Assembly (NCBI RefSeq): GCF_905220705.1
Contig: NZ_CAJNAT010000022.1
Span: 1-64,000 of the forward strand
From: Paraburkholderia domus
GTDB lineage: Bacteria; Pseudomonadota; Gammaproteobacteria; Burkholderiales; Burkholderiaceae
Direction: 5' to 3'
Length of the DNA stretch: 64,000 nucleotides
In this document: positions 26,345 through 34,828 of the stretch, piece after piece
How positions within the stretch are numbered: the stretch's first letter is position 1
Layout: each line of letters begins with the position of its first letter
Notes under the pieces: model-generated
Told to the model about the DNA's origin: nothing
Databases searched by the model: none
Seen by the model: the letters and a program-made list of their open reading frames with translations, nothing else
Made by a program: the position numbers and the translations under genes

Positions 26345-27433
26345 ATGAAAGCCTGGATGCTCGATGAACCCGGCAAGCCGCTGGCCTTGCGCGACGTGAG
26401 CCAACCGCAGCCGCGCCGCAATGCCGTGCTGGTGCGGATGGAGGCGGTGCCGCTGTTGAGTTACACGCGCGACTATGTCGAAGGGAAGTTAGGGTATGCA
26501 TGCCCGCCGGGACCGTTTTCGCCGGGTACCAATGGGGTTGGCCGGATCGTCGCGGTCGGCGAGGGCGTGGTGGCGTTTCGCGCCGGTCAGCGGGTCGCCG
26601 TGAATCCGTACTGGATTGCCGACGAAACGGTGCGCGAGCCGGCGCAAGCGCTGATAGGGCTCACCGCGATTAGCGCCGACAGCGGTGCGCTGCTGGCTGA
26701 GTTTCCGCACGGCACCTTGCGCGAAATGGCCGAATTCCCGGCTTCGACGCTGATCGCGCTGGACGGTCTGGACGAGATCGATGCCGCACGTCTCGCGGTG
26801 CTGGGCAAATTCTCGGTGCCGTTCGGTGGTCTGCGACGCGGCCGTCTGTCAGCGGGCGAAACAGTGGTGGTCAACGGCGCGGGCGGCTACTTCGGCTCGG
26901 CGGCCGTACTGACGGCGTTGGCCCTCGGCGCAAGCAAGGTCGTCGCGCTCGGCCGGCGCTTCGCGCCACTGCAGGCCTTGGTCGAGCAAGGCCGTGGGCG
27001 GATGGTGCCCGTCGTGCTGACTGGCGACGCCGCGCAAGATACCGCGGCGATTCGCGCCGCAAGCGGTGGCGGCGCGGACCTCGCGTTCGACATGGTCGGG
27101 CAGGCCACCGACGCAAACGCAACCCTGGCCGCATTGCGCAGCCTGCGCCGCGGCGGCCGGCTTGTGCTGATGGGCAGCATGCAAGTGGACTTGCCGATTA
27201 CGTACCGGGAGATGTTGCTGAACAACTGGGAATTGATCGGCCACTTCATGTACACGCGCGCCGACTACCTCGCGCTGGTTTCGCTGGTGGCGTCGGGGCA
27301 GATTCCGCTCGATGCGGTCGAATTGAAGTCGTATCCATTTGCCGAACTGGAGGCGGCAATCGACGCAGCCGGCCGTATGTCGGGTCTGCAATGCACGGTG
27401 GTGGAAGGCCAGTCCCGCGCGGCGTGGGGTTGA
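26345..27433 (+). CDS. zinc-type alcohol dehydrogenase/quinone oxidoreductase family protein
   Basis: 362 residues, MDR superfamily. The N-terminal GroES-like domain has GTNGVGRIVAVGEGV; the nucleotide domain has VVNGAGGYFGSAAV (a G-G-x-G variant of the Rossmann loop) and GRR after the second strand, suggesting NADPH. The Cys ligand cluster of the structural zinc is missing, so it may be a zinc-independent quinone/enone reductase. AGGAAC precedes the ATG. Controlled presumably by the divergent LysR protein. Confidence 0.85.
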   Translation: MKAWMLDEPGKPLALRDVSQPQPRRNAVLVRMEAVPLLSYTRDYVEGKLGYACPPGPFSPGTNGVGRIVAVGEGVVAFRAGQRVAVNPYWIADETVREPAQALIGLTAISADSGALLAEFPHGTLREMAEFPASTLIALDGLDEIDAARLAVLGKFSVPFGGLRRGRLSAGETVVVNGAGGYFGSAAVLTALALGASKVVALGRRFAPLQALVEQGRGRMVPVVLTGDAAQDTAAIRAASGGGADLAFDMVGQATDANATLAALRSLRRGGRLVLMGSMQVDLPITYREMLLNNWELIGHFMYTRADYLALVSLVASGQIPLDAVELKSYPFAELEAAIDAAGRMSGLQCTVVEGQSRAAWG

Positions 27434-27451
27434 GCACGCCGCGCGGCGTGA

Positions 27452-28915
27452 TCAGTCGGGAGCCCGCTCCGGATGGCGAAGGCGCGAATGATTGCGACCG
27501 TAGATTCCATAGATGACGAGTCCGATCACGAGCCAGACGAAGAGCCGTAACCACGTGATGAGCGGCAGCCCGGCCATCAGCAGCAGGCAAAACAGGATCC
27601 CGAGGATCGGGATCACCGGCACGCCCGGCGCGCGGAACGGCCTCGCGGCGTCCGCGTCGCTGCGGCGTAGATAGATCACGGCGCCGCAGACGAGAATGAA
27701 TGCGAACAGGGTGCCGATGCTGACCATCTCGCCCAACACGTTGATCGGCGTGAACGCCGCCACGATCGCAACGATGGTGCCAATCATCATCTGGCTCAGA
27801 TGGGGTGTTTGCAGACGCGGGTGGACTCGCGCGAACAGGTGCGGCAGGAGGCCGTCCTGTGACATCGTGAAGAAGATGCGGCTCTGGCCATACAGCAGCA
27901 CGAGGATCACGGTCGTCAAGCCGGTCAGCGCGCCGATCTTGATGAGCACGGAAAACCAGGTGACGCCGATCACATCGACACCCTTCGCGATCGGATCCGG
28001 GACGTTGAGCTCGGCATAGGGCACGAGTCCGGTCAGCACGCCGGCGACCGCAATGTAGAGCACCGTGCAGATCACCAGTGAGCCAAGAATGCCAATCGGC
28101 ATGTCGATTTGCGGCTTGCGTGCCTCCTGGGCCGCGGTGGACACCGCATCGAAGCCAATGAAAGCGAAGAATACGACGGCCGATCCGCGCAGAATGCCAC
28201 TCACACCGAAATTACCGAATTCGCCGGTATTCTGCGGAATGAACGGATGCCAGTTGGTCGGATGCACAAAAAAGGCGCCGATGGCGATGAACGCTACCAC
28301 CACGGTCAGTTTGATCGCCACCATGATGTTATTGAGCCGCGCCGACTCCTTGGTGCCGAGCACGAGCAAGGTGGTCAGCACGGCGATAATGAAGACCGCT
28401 GGCAAATTGACGACGCCGGCCACCATGCTGCCATCGGCGAGCTTCACCGTGGTGCCGGGTGCAGCCGCCATGGTCGGCGGAATGTTAATCCCGACGTTGT
28501 GCAACAGGCTCACGATATAGCCTGACCAGCCGACCGCAACGGTCGCCGCGCCCATCGCATACTCGAGAATCAAGTCCCAGCCGATGATCCACGCGAACAA
28601 CTCGCCGAGCGTGGCATAGGTATAGGTATAACTGGAGCCGCAAACGGGCAGCATGGCAGCCAGTTCGGAGTAGCAGAGTCCGACAAAGGCGCAGGCAATC
28701 CCGCCGAGGACGAAAGAAAGAATGATGCTCGGCCCCGCAAAATTGGCCGCGGCCGTGCCGGTCAGAACAAAGATGCCGGCGCCGATGATGGCGCCGATAC
28801 CCATCGCCGTGATGCTGATCGCGCCCAGCGACTTCGACAACTGGCGTTCACCGCCCTCCGCGCTTGCGACAATATCCGCGACGGATTTGCGCGCCATATA
28901 ACTCGTGTCGGCCAT
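27452..28915 (-). CDS. APC-family amino acid permease
   Basis: 487 residues from the ATG at 28915 (MADTSYMARKS). About 12-13 membrane spans. Helix 1 has the unwound substrate-site sequence GIGAIIGAGIFVLTG, and helix 6 has FFAFIGFDAVSTAAQE. This resembles the cationic amino acid transporter (CAT/YhdG-type) branch, which imports amino acids with protons across the inner membrane. Convergent with the oxidoreductase gene, ending 18 bp from it. The leader contains 15-bp direct repeats. Confidence 0.9.
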   Translation of the reverse strand: MADTSYMARKSVADIVASAEGGERQLSKSLGAISITAMGIGAIIGAGIFVLTGTAAANFAGPSIILSFVLGGIACAFVGLCYSELAAMLPVCGSSYTYTYATLGELFAWIIGWDLILEYAMGAATVAVGWSGYIVSLLHNVGINIPPTMAAAPGTTVKLADGSMVAGVVNLPAVFIIAVLTTLLVLGTKESARLNNIMVAIKLTVVVAFIAIGAFFVHPTNWHPFIPQNTGEFGNFGVSGILRGSAVVFFAFIGFDAVSTAAQEARKPQIDMPIGILGSLVICTVLYIAVAGVLTGLVPYAELNVPDPIAKGVDVIGVTWFSVLIKIGALTGLTTVILVLLYGQSRIFFTMSQDGLLPHLFARVHPRLQTPHLSQMMIGTIVAIVAAFTPINVLGEMVSIGTLFAFILVCGAVIYLRRSDADAARPFRAPGVPVIPILGILFCLLLMAGLPLITWLRLFVWLVIGLVIYGIYGRNHSRLRHPERAPD

Positions 28916-28981
28916 GATGAGTCGTCCAGTTCGTATGTTGGTGAATCCGGAATCAGATCGATTCGTGACGCACTGCAATAA

Positions 28982-29020
28982 GCGACTGCTGTTAAGGCGA
29001 CTGCTTTTAAGGCAACTGAC
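28982..29020. repeat. 15-bp direct repeats in the permease leader
   Basis: GCGACTGCTGTTAAG and GCGACTGCTTTTAAG are adjacent (one mismatch), followed by a partial third copy GCAACTGAC. They lie 70-100 bp upstream of the permease start. They may be operator half-sites or a replication-slippage product. Confidence 0.5.
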
Positions 29021-29116
29021 ACGGTTGATGTTGCGGTTCAGGAGGGCACTGACGAATTCAGTCTAGTCGGGATTTAATCGGGTGTGTACTGAAGATTTGT
29101 CGTCGCGCTTGCTGAA

Positions 29117-29145
29117 ACGGCCTTGCGCGTGAGCTGCAAGGCCGT
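29117..29145. terminator. strong hairpin after the aspartate carbamoyltransferase gene
   Basis: ACGGCCTTGC/GCAAGGCCGT, a perfect 10-bp stem with a 9-nt loop, 25 bp beyond the stop codon at 29170. On the minus strand only a short TTTC follows, so it is a weak rho-independent terminator or a 3'-end stabiliser. On the plus strand CTTTC follows. Confidence 0.6.
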
Positions 29146-29169
29146 CTTTCAATAATCGTCGAATCCTGC

Positions 29170-30462
29170 TCAATCGATGCCGTGAAACACCGCATCGTCC
29201 GGACCGAGATAAACGGGCGGGCGCCACGCGGCGTCGCGCATCGAATGCTGGACCAGTTTTTCCACCCCTAGCAGCACCGCGAAAATTGCCATCCGCACCG
29301 GAATGCCGTTGTCGGTTTGCCGGAAAATCGCCAGCCGCGGATCGTGATTCAGATCGACGCTCAGATCGTTCGCGCCCGGTCGGCTGTCACGCGGCAGTGG
29401 GTGCATGATCAGCGTATCGGCGCCGCATACGCTGTCCATCAGCGCCTGGTTGATCTGGAAATCCGGTGTGTAGCCTTCAAACGACTCGTCGGTGAAGCGC
29501 TCTTTCTGGATGCGTGTGGCGTACACCACGTCGGCGCCACGCAGCCCGGCGGTCAGGTCGTGGGTCTGCTCGATCACGTGATCGTTGCGTGAGATCTGCT
29601 CGATGATATAGCTCGGCATTTCGAGCATGGGCGGCGAGATCAGTGTGAACTTGATGCCGCGATACAGCGCCAGCAGTTTGACCAGCGAATGCACCGTGCG
29701 GCCATATTTCAGGTCGCCGACCAACGCGATATGCGCTCCGTCGACAATCTTGCCCAGCCGCGAGAACTCGCGCTGGATCGTGTACAGATCGAGTAGCGCC
29801 TGGCTCGGATGTTCGCCCGGGCCGTCGCCGCCGTTGATCACCGGCACGTTGGTCGCGCGCGCGAATTCGGCCACCGAGCCTTGTTCCGGATGACGGATCA
29901 CGAGCGCATCCACATAGCCGCTCATCACGCGGCTGGTGTCGTAGATCGACTCGCCCTTGGCCATCGACGAAAATGTGAAGCCGGTGGTGTCGCACACCGA
30001 GCCGCCGAGCCGGCAGAATGCCGCGCCGAAGCTCACCCGGGTCCGTGTGCTGGCCTCGAAAAACAGGTTGCCAAGCACCGCGCCTTCGAGCACCCGGGAG
30101 ATTTTCCGGCGCCGCGCGATCGGCTGCATGATGTCGGCGACGCGAAACAACGCCTCGACCGAGTCGCGCGAGAACTGATCGACCGACAGCAACTGCGGCT
30201 TGCCTTCGAACAGCATCTGGCTCGCCAGCGACTGCGAGTCTACGCTTTGCGTATATTTTTCGCCCGGCTCGCCGTGCACCACGATTTCGGACACAAAACG
30301 CTCGACGATCTCCGGCATGGCCCGCGATTCCTGCGAGTCGTCCGGCAGCAGCCACGTGTCGAGGGCCCGGCGTGATACGCCGATGCGGCTCGCGAACGTG
30401 TCGCGGGTCATGTTCAGGCGACGCATCGCATCGCGTAGGAAGGCTTGTTGTGGGACGCTCAT
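29170..30462 (-). CDS. pyrB: aspartate carbamoyltransferase with N-terminal helix-turn-helix extension
   Basis: 430 residues against about 310 for classical PyrB. Residues about 1-60 form an HTH of the Xre/transcriptional-regulator type (NMTRDTFASRIGVSRRALDT, 17-36). The catalytic domains follow with the carbamoyl-phosphate motif FFEASTRTRVSF (134-145), GDGPGEHPSQALLD and HPLPRD. It joins carbamoyl phosphate to aspartate in pyrimidine synthesis. No pyrC or pyrI neighbour is present, so this is likely a second, non-canonical ATCase. Two near-identical 17-bp sites, one in the promoter and one inside the gene, suggest the HTH binds its own locus. The HTH function is inference. Confidence 0.9.
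   Translation of the reverse strand: MSVPQQAFLRDAMRRLNMTRDTFASRIGVSRRALDTWLLPDDSQESRAMPEIVERFVSEIVVHGEPGEKYTQSVDSQSLASQMLFEGKPQLLSVDQFSRDSVEALFRVADIMQPIARRRKISRVLEGAVLGNLFFEASTRTRVSFGAAFCRLGGSVCDTTGFTFSSMAKGESIYDTSRVMSGYVDALVIRHPEQGSVAEFARATNVPVINGGDGPGEHPSQALLDLYTIQREFSRLGKIVDGAHIALVGDLKYGRTVHSLVKLLALYRGIKFTLISPPMLEMPSYIIEQISRNDHVIEQTHDLTAGLRGADVVYATRIQKERFTDESFEGYTPDFQINQALMDSVCGADTLIMHPLPRDSRPGANDLSVDLNHDPRLAIFRQTDNGIPVRMAIFAVLLGVEKLVQHSMRDAAWRPPVYLGPDDAVFHGID
30241..30257. promoter_or_regulatory. internal copy of the candidate pyrB operator
   Basis: TACGCTTTGCGTATATT lies inside the pyrB coding sequence at about residues 70-75 and is 16/17 identical to the promoter copy at 30502-30518. 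It is an imperfect dyad, TACGC-N3-GCGTA. The copies are 261 bp apart, close to 25 helical turns, as in looping operators. Confidence 0.45.
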
Positions 30463-30501
30463 GCGGGCACCTTGTCAGGAGAGGGTTGCGCACTGGTCAT
30501 G

Positions 30502-30518
30502 TACGCTGTGCGTATATT
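30502..30518. promoter_or_regulatory. candidate pyrB operator in the promoter region
   Basis: TACGCTGTGCGTATATT, a TACGC-TGT-GCGTA dyad 40 bp upstream of the pyrB start codon; the TATATT end could overlap a -10 element. It is paired with the internal copy at 30241. Confidence 0.5.
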
Positions 30519-30745
30519 AGTTTCCCTGTCATAGAAGTCAAGCGATTTTGCGTGAGTTTTGCAAACCCGCTTTGCAAACCCGCCCCGGACGCGGTTACAC
30601 TGCGTTTCATGCATCCCGGCCAAACGCTCCGACTCCGTCCGTCAACCACCGCACGTCTCGCTTTTGCGAGCGTCGTGGGTGCACGCGCGAACTTCGCGAG
30701 CATTAGCGCCAAAGAAAAAAAACAGCCGCTCATCTGACCGGAGCA

Positions 30746-30776
30746 GCTGTTCCGTCAGATGTTGCGACGGAACAGC
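30746..30776. repeat. 11-bp hairpin in the 400-bp pyrB/lyase spacer
   Basis: GCTGTTCCGTC/GACGGAACAGC, perfect stem, 9-nt loop, 86 bp upstream of the DapA-family gene. No T-run follows on the plus strand. The 30463-30862 spacer otherwise holds the pyrB operator-like site and no credible gene. Confidence 0.5.
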
Positions 30777-30862
30777 CGGTCAACGCCCGCCTGCGGCATT
30801 CCCTGACTTTCCTCCCTCGCACTACTGATCGGAATCGATACGGTCGTCATCGAGGTAAAGAC

Positions 30863-31786
30863 ATGTCTATTTTTTCGGGTATCTGGGTTCCGCTCATCAC
30901 GCCGTTCGCCGACGGCGAAGTGGATCACGCCGCGTTGCGTGCGCTGGTGCGTCGCTATGCCGACGCGGGCATTGCCGGGCTGGTTGCGCTCGGCACGACC
31001 GGCGAGCCGGCCGCGCTCGACGCCGCGGAGCAGGACGCCGTGCTGGCAACGATTCTCGACGAAGCGCAAGCCGCTGCCCGCGGCGCAGACGCACAAGCGC
31101 TGCCGGTGCTGGTCGGCGTGTCGGGCAATCACACGGCGAGCATGCTCGAGCGTATCGAGCAACTGAACCCACTGCCGATCGCCGGTGTGCTGATGGCCGC
31201 GCCGTACTACATCCGGCCTTCGCAAGCCGGCATCGTCGGGCATTTCATGGCGCTTGCCGATGCGAGCGACAAGCCCGTCGTGCTGTACGACATTCCCTAT
31301 CGAACCGGCGTGCGGCTCGAACTCGACACGCTGCTGACGCTCGCCGCGCATCCACGGATCCAGGCGGTGAAGGATTGCGCCGGATCGCTCGACACCACGC
31401 TCGCGCTGATTCGGGACGGCCGCTTGCAGGTGCTGACCGGCGAAGACATCACAATTTTCAACACCTTGTGTCTGGGCGGCAGCGGGGCGATCGCGGCTTC
31501 GGCGCATCTGCGGCCAGAGCGCTTCGTCGCGCTGTATCGTGCGCTGTCAGCGGGCCGGCTCGACGAAGGACGGCGCATTTTTCATGAGCTCGCGCCGCTG
31601 ATCCAGTCGCTGTTTGCCGAACCGAATCCGGCGCCGGTGAAGGCGCTATTGGCTGCGCAAGGCCTGATACGCAACGAGTTGCGCATGCCGATGACGCCTG
31701 CCGGCGATGCGCTGGTGGCGCAACTCGGGGAGTTGGAAGGGCTTGATCAGATCGAGCCGCACGCGGGCGCATTGTATTTGAGATGA
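30863..31786 (+). CDS. DapA-family lyase (dihydrodipicolinate synthase-like)
   Basis: 307 residues, TIM barrel. TTGEP supplies the carboxylate-binding Thr pair, YDIPYRTG the catalytic Tyr, and AVKDCAGS the Schiff-base Lys. The family includes 4-hydroxy-tetrahydrodipicolinate synthase and several pyruvate-dependent aldolases; the C-terminal half fits DapA best (PAPVKALLAAQGLI). No other lysine-pathway gene is adjacent, so it is probably a paralogue. GAGG precedes the ATG. A 21-bp perfect hairpin lies 115 bp after its stop. Confidence 0.85.
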   Translation: MSIFSGIWVPLITPFADGEVDHAALRALVRRYADAGIAGLVALGTTGEPAALDAAEQDAVLATILDEAQAAARGADAQALPVLVGVSGNHTASMLERIEQLNPLPIAGVLMAAPYYIRPSQAGIVGHFMALADASDKPVVLYDIPYRTGVRLELDTLLTLAAHPRIQAVKDCAGSLDTTLALIRDGRLQVLTGEDITIFNTLCLGGSGAIAASAHLRPERFVALYRALSAGRLDEGRRIFHELAPLIQSLFAEPNPAPVKALLAAQGLIRNELRMPMTPAGDALVAQLGELEGLDQIEPHAGALYLR

Positions 31787-31901
31787 TGCTTCGTGATGCC
31801 AGGCGATAATCGGCGCCCTTTGTCCATTATCGCCACCGGCATGTTGTCCGGTTGATGCCGCATGCAGTCAGTCTTGTCCGCCGATCTCCTGTCCCGCTTT
31901 A

Positions 31902-31952
31902 GCACGTTCAGCACGCTGGGCGCGCTCAACACGCCCAGCGTGCTGAACGTGC
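31902..31952. repeat. perfect 21-bp inverted repeat with 9-nt loop
   Basis: Arms 31902-31922 and 31932-31952 are exact complements and GC-rich; the loop is CGCTCAACA. It lies between the lyase stop (31786) and the M23 peptidase start (32011). No T-tract follows in either direction, so it is atypical as a terminator, though the stem is far more stable than most. Confidence 0.85.
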
Positions 31953-32010
31953 GTTGTGCCGCCCGTGCGCGGCTTTGCACGTGCCGCATGGCACGCGCCG
32001 GGAGCCGCTG

Positions 32011-33015
32011 ATGTCCTCCGTGTTTCGCGCCGGCAGTCAGCTTGCCAGCGGCTCGGTCAGCTTCGTCACACGCCGTACCGCGCTGACCATCGCGGTTGCC
32101 ACGGCGTTCGGCGCAGCAGCGCTGGCGCTTGCCGCGGGCATCGCGATCGGCGTGCATTGGCCCGCGCACGGCGGCTCCGGCGATCAGGCGGCGAACCGTG
32201 TCGAGCACGACTATGCGATTGATCAACTCGGCAAGCTGAACGCGTCTGTGGCGCAGATCGAACCGCGCATCGCGCGCCTGACGATGCAGGTCGGTGCATT
32301 GCGCGATTTCGAAGCACGTCTGAATACACCGCGGCCGGCGCCGCGCGCACCGGTCACGCCAGCCATCCCAGCCATCCCAGCCATCCCGGTCACGCCGGGC
32401 GGCGCTTCGGAACCCGACATGTCCGCGACAGACGGCGAAGGCGAGGGCGGCCCTTCCTTGCCGCCGCGCCGCTGTACGGATGTCATGCCGCCATCGGCCG
32501 GTCATGCGGATGCCGAACGCACCCGGCAACAGCTGGATTGCATCGCCGCGACGCTGTCCGCGCTCGAACAACAAACCGCCGACCACGCGATCGCGTACGC
32601 CGCCTTTCCCGGCCGCATGCCGGCCGAGGGTGCGCGTTTCGGCTCGCCGTTCGGCAACCGCACCGATCCGTTCACACATCGTCTGAGTTTCCATCCGGGC
32701 ATCGACCTGGTCGCCAGAACCGGTACGCCGATTCTGGCGGCAGCGGGCGGCCGGGTGATCTTCGCCGGCGAGAAGTCGGGCTATGGCAACGCAGTCGAAA
32801 TCGACCACGGCAACGGACTCGTGACACGCTATGGCCACGCGTCGCGTATCGTCGTGCATGTCGGGGATCTGGTGCTGCCGCGCCAGTATGTCGCCGATGT
32901 CGGCTCGACCGGCCGCTCCACCGGCCCGCATCTGCATTTCGAAGTGCTGGTGAATGGCGCTCCGGTCGATCCGGCTGCCTACCTCGCGTTATTCGCGCCC
33001 ACGCCCCATGGTTGA
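32011..33015 (+). CDS. membrane-anchored M23 family metallopeptidase
   Basis: 334 residues from the ATG at 32011. One N-terminal membrane span (about residues 21-45), a helical stalk, a PAI tripeptide repeat with Pro-rich linker (about 110-130), then the LytM domain. That domain has RFGSPFGNRTDPF and HPGIDL (zinc ligands H, D), and HLHFEVL with the HxH motif. All ligands are present, so an active DD-endopeptidase cutting peptidoglycan crosslinks in the periplasm is expected. It is co-encoded with a coiled-coil membrane protein and a bactofilin, a combination that localises wall hydrolysis and sets cell shape. Confidence 0.9.
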   Translation: MSSVFRAGSQLASGSVSFVTRRTALTIAVATAFGAAALALAAGIAIGVHWPAHGGSGDQAANRVEHDYAIDQLGKLNASVAQIEPRIARLTMQVGALRDFEARLNTPRPAPRAPVTPAIPAIPAIPVTPGGASEPDMSATDGEGEGGPSLPPRRCTDVMPPSAGHADAERTRQQLDCIAATLSALEQQTADHAIAYAAFPGRMPAEGARFGSPFGNRTDPFTHRLSFHPGIDLVARTGTPILAAAGGRVIFAGEKSGYGNAVEIDHGNGLVTRYGHASRIVVHVGDLVLPRQYVADVGSTGRSTGPHLHFEVLVNGAPVDPAAYLALFAPTPHG

Positions 33016-33394
33016 ACGACGTTTTTCCCGCGATGCGGGCAGTCTGGCCCACCGCGCCTATACGTTGCAGCCCGCGCGGCCGCTCGCCCTTCGCGTGACG
33101 ATGTGGGTGCTGGTGTGTGCGCTCGGCGCGGCAGCTGGTGGGGCGGCCGTTGTGGCCTGGCAAGCGCAGCGCGCCGGCACACCGGTTGATCAATGCAGCG
33201 CGGCACCGGTCGATGAAGGCAGCGAACAGGCCGAACTCTCCCGTACACGGCTTGCGCTGGCGCAGGAAGCGGCGGCGCGCGCCGCAGTGCAGAAAACCGC
33301 GGACGGCGCCGCCGCCGAGGTCGCGCGATTGAACGCCGAATTGCAGTTTCTGCGTGGCCAGAGCAAGACGAAGCCGCCGGCGCCGCGCAGTTGA
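33008..33394 (+). CDS. small membrane protein with coiled coil, bactofilin-operon member
   Basis: 128 residues from the ATG at 33008, which overlaps the peptidase stop by 8 bp. One membrane span (about residues 30-52), then an Ala/Glu/Arg-rich coiled coil (about 75-118), then a Pro-rich basic tail. Family not named. Its position between the peptidase and bactofilin suggests it bridges them at the inner membrane, by analogy only. Confidence 0.72.
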   Translation: MVERRFSRDAGSLAHRAYTLQPARPLALRVTMWVLVCALGAAAGGAAVVAWQAQRAGTPVDQCSAAPVDEGSEQAELSRTRLALAQEAAARAAVQKTADGAAAEVARLNAELQFLRGQSKTKPPAPRS

Positions 33395-33456
33395 CTGGCC
33401 GGCTCGTCGCCCGGATAGCATCACGCGACGAACATGTTCATTTCCAAGAGATACTT

Positions 33457-33882
33457 ATGTTCAGCAAGAAAAAACACGCGGGCATCCAGCAGACCAAGCT
33501 CGCCACGCTCATCGCACACGACGTGCGCATCACGGGCGACCTCCTGTTCAGCGACGGCCTGCGCATGGACGGCCACGTGAAGGGCAACGTCAGCGGCGAG
33601 GCGGGCACCCAGACACTGTTGGTATTGAGCGACCGCGGCTCGATCGAGGGCAACGTGCATGGCTATGACGTGGTGGTCAACGGCCGGATCGTGGGTGACG
33701 TGATCGCCGATCACTTCGTCGAGTTGCAGAGCAATGCCCATGTGACCGGCAACATCTACTACCAGCAGTTGCGGATGGATTGCGGCGCCTCGGTGGACGG
33801 CAAGCTGACCAAGCGTGACGCCGCGCAGGCGGCGACGCCGATTCTCGTGTCGGTGGCCGATCCCGCACGCAAGGCCGGCTAA
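33457..33882 (+). CDS. bactofilin
   Basis: 141 residues from the ATG at 33457 (MFSKKKH). A short basic N-terminal tail, then the beta-helical bactofilin core (about residues 20-115) with regular six-residue turns of the GDLLFSDGLRMDGHVKGNV type. It polymerises without nucleotide into membrane-associated filaments that scaffold envelope enzymes. It lies 63 bp after the coiled-coil gene. Basic and hydrophobic residues at the N-terminus are consistent with membrane attachment. Confidence 0.93.
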   Translation: MFSKKKHAGIQQTKLATLIAHDVRITGDLLFSDGLRMDGHVKGNVSGEAGTQTLLVLSDRGSIEGNVHGYDVVVNGRIVGDVIADHFVELQSNAHVTGNIYYQQLRMDCGASVDGKLTKRDAAQAATPILVSVADPARKAG

Positions 33883-33898
33883 CCGGCCGCGCGCTGCG

Positions 33899-34705
33899 TC
33901 AAACCGGCCCCGGCAGCGACTGGCATGGCGCGGCCGCGTCGTGGCCGAGCGCATCGCTGTGCGGCGCCCGCGATTCGCACGGTCCGCGCATTTCGCGAGC
34001 TTCGGCGAGGCGCCCCAGCGCGCCGCGGTCGAGCGTGGCGAGCATGTCCCGTTCGACGATCAAATGGTGCAGGGCCAGCACGATCAGGCCGATGGCCAGC
34101 AGCAAATCACCTGCAAGCACCACTGCGTAAAGCGCCGAGGTGGTGCGGGGATTACCGTACAGCAGCGTCATGTTGGCGCGGTCGAGCAGCACGAGTACGA
34201 GCGGCACGATGGCATTGAGCGTCACGATAACGCTACCCACTGCCACCAGCATCCGTGCCGCGCCGAGTTGCGGACGGCGCCGGCGATACACTTCATACAG
34301 CGTCGCCGCGCGGCCCGGCGCGAAAAACAGCGCCAGCAAGCCGGCCCGCGCTACCAGTGGCGCATGCCATGCCAGCATGCTCCCATACAGCAGGCAGAAT
34401 ACGGCGGTGACAACGAGACCGGCGCGCCACGGCGCCGATGCGCCGAACAGATGGCGCGTACCCGACCAGATCAGAATGCGGCTTTGCAACGCCAGCGTCG
34501 CGGTGGCCACCAGCAGCAAATCGTTGGGCCAGAACTTATGCAACGCGAAGCATGCAGTGGCTGTTGCAAGCAGGTAAAAGCCGACGGCCCAGAAACGGAA
34601 GGCGGTGACCTGCGCAAACATGCGCGAGAGTGCGGTCGTGATAAGGGCGCTGCACAGAAACGTGATCAACCACACCGTCTGGAACGTCGCTACGTCAATT
34701 TTCAT
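33899..34705 (-). CDS. seven-span membrane sensor protein lacking an output domain
   Basis: 268 residues from the ATG at 34705 (GGAG 6 nt upstream). About seven membrane helices occupy residues 5-205. After them comes LATLDRGALGRLAEAR, which resembles the start of a GGDEF domain (LATLDxLTGLxNR), but the protein then diverges into a polar tail and stops. It looks like the input half of a membrane diguanylate cyclase that lost its catalytic domain. Convergent with the bactofilin operon; the MHYT-GGDEF-EAL gene lies upstream on the same strand. Confidence 0.7.
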   Translation of the reverse strand: MKIDVATFQTVWLITFLCSALITTALSRMFAQVTAFRFWAVGFYLLATATACFALHKFWPNDLLLVATATLALQSRILIWSGTRHLFGASAPWRAGLVVTAVFCLLYGSMLAWHAPLVARAGLLALFFAPGRAATLYEVYRRRRPQLGAARMLVAVGSVIVTLNAIVPLVLVLLDRANMTLLYGNPRTTSALYAVVLAGDLLLAIGLIVLALHHLIVERDMLATLDRGALGRLAEAREMRGPCESRAPHSDALGHDAAAPCQSLPGPV

Positions 34706-34828
34706 GAAGTCTCCGGCAGCCAATCTGCCTGTTCCTGCTTATCGGTAAAACGAGGCCACGCAGCGGGGCGCGCCATAATGGACGAGCTGAGTCGCCTGGG
34801 TGTACGCGTTTCAATCAGATCTGGATGC

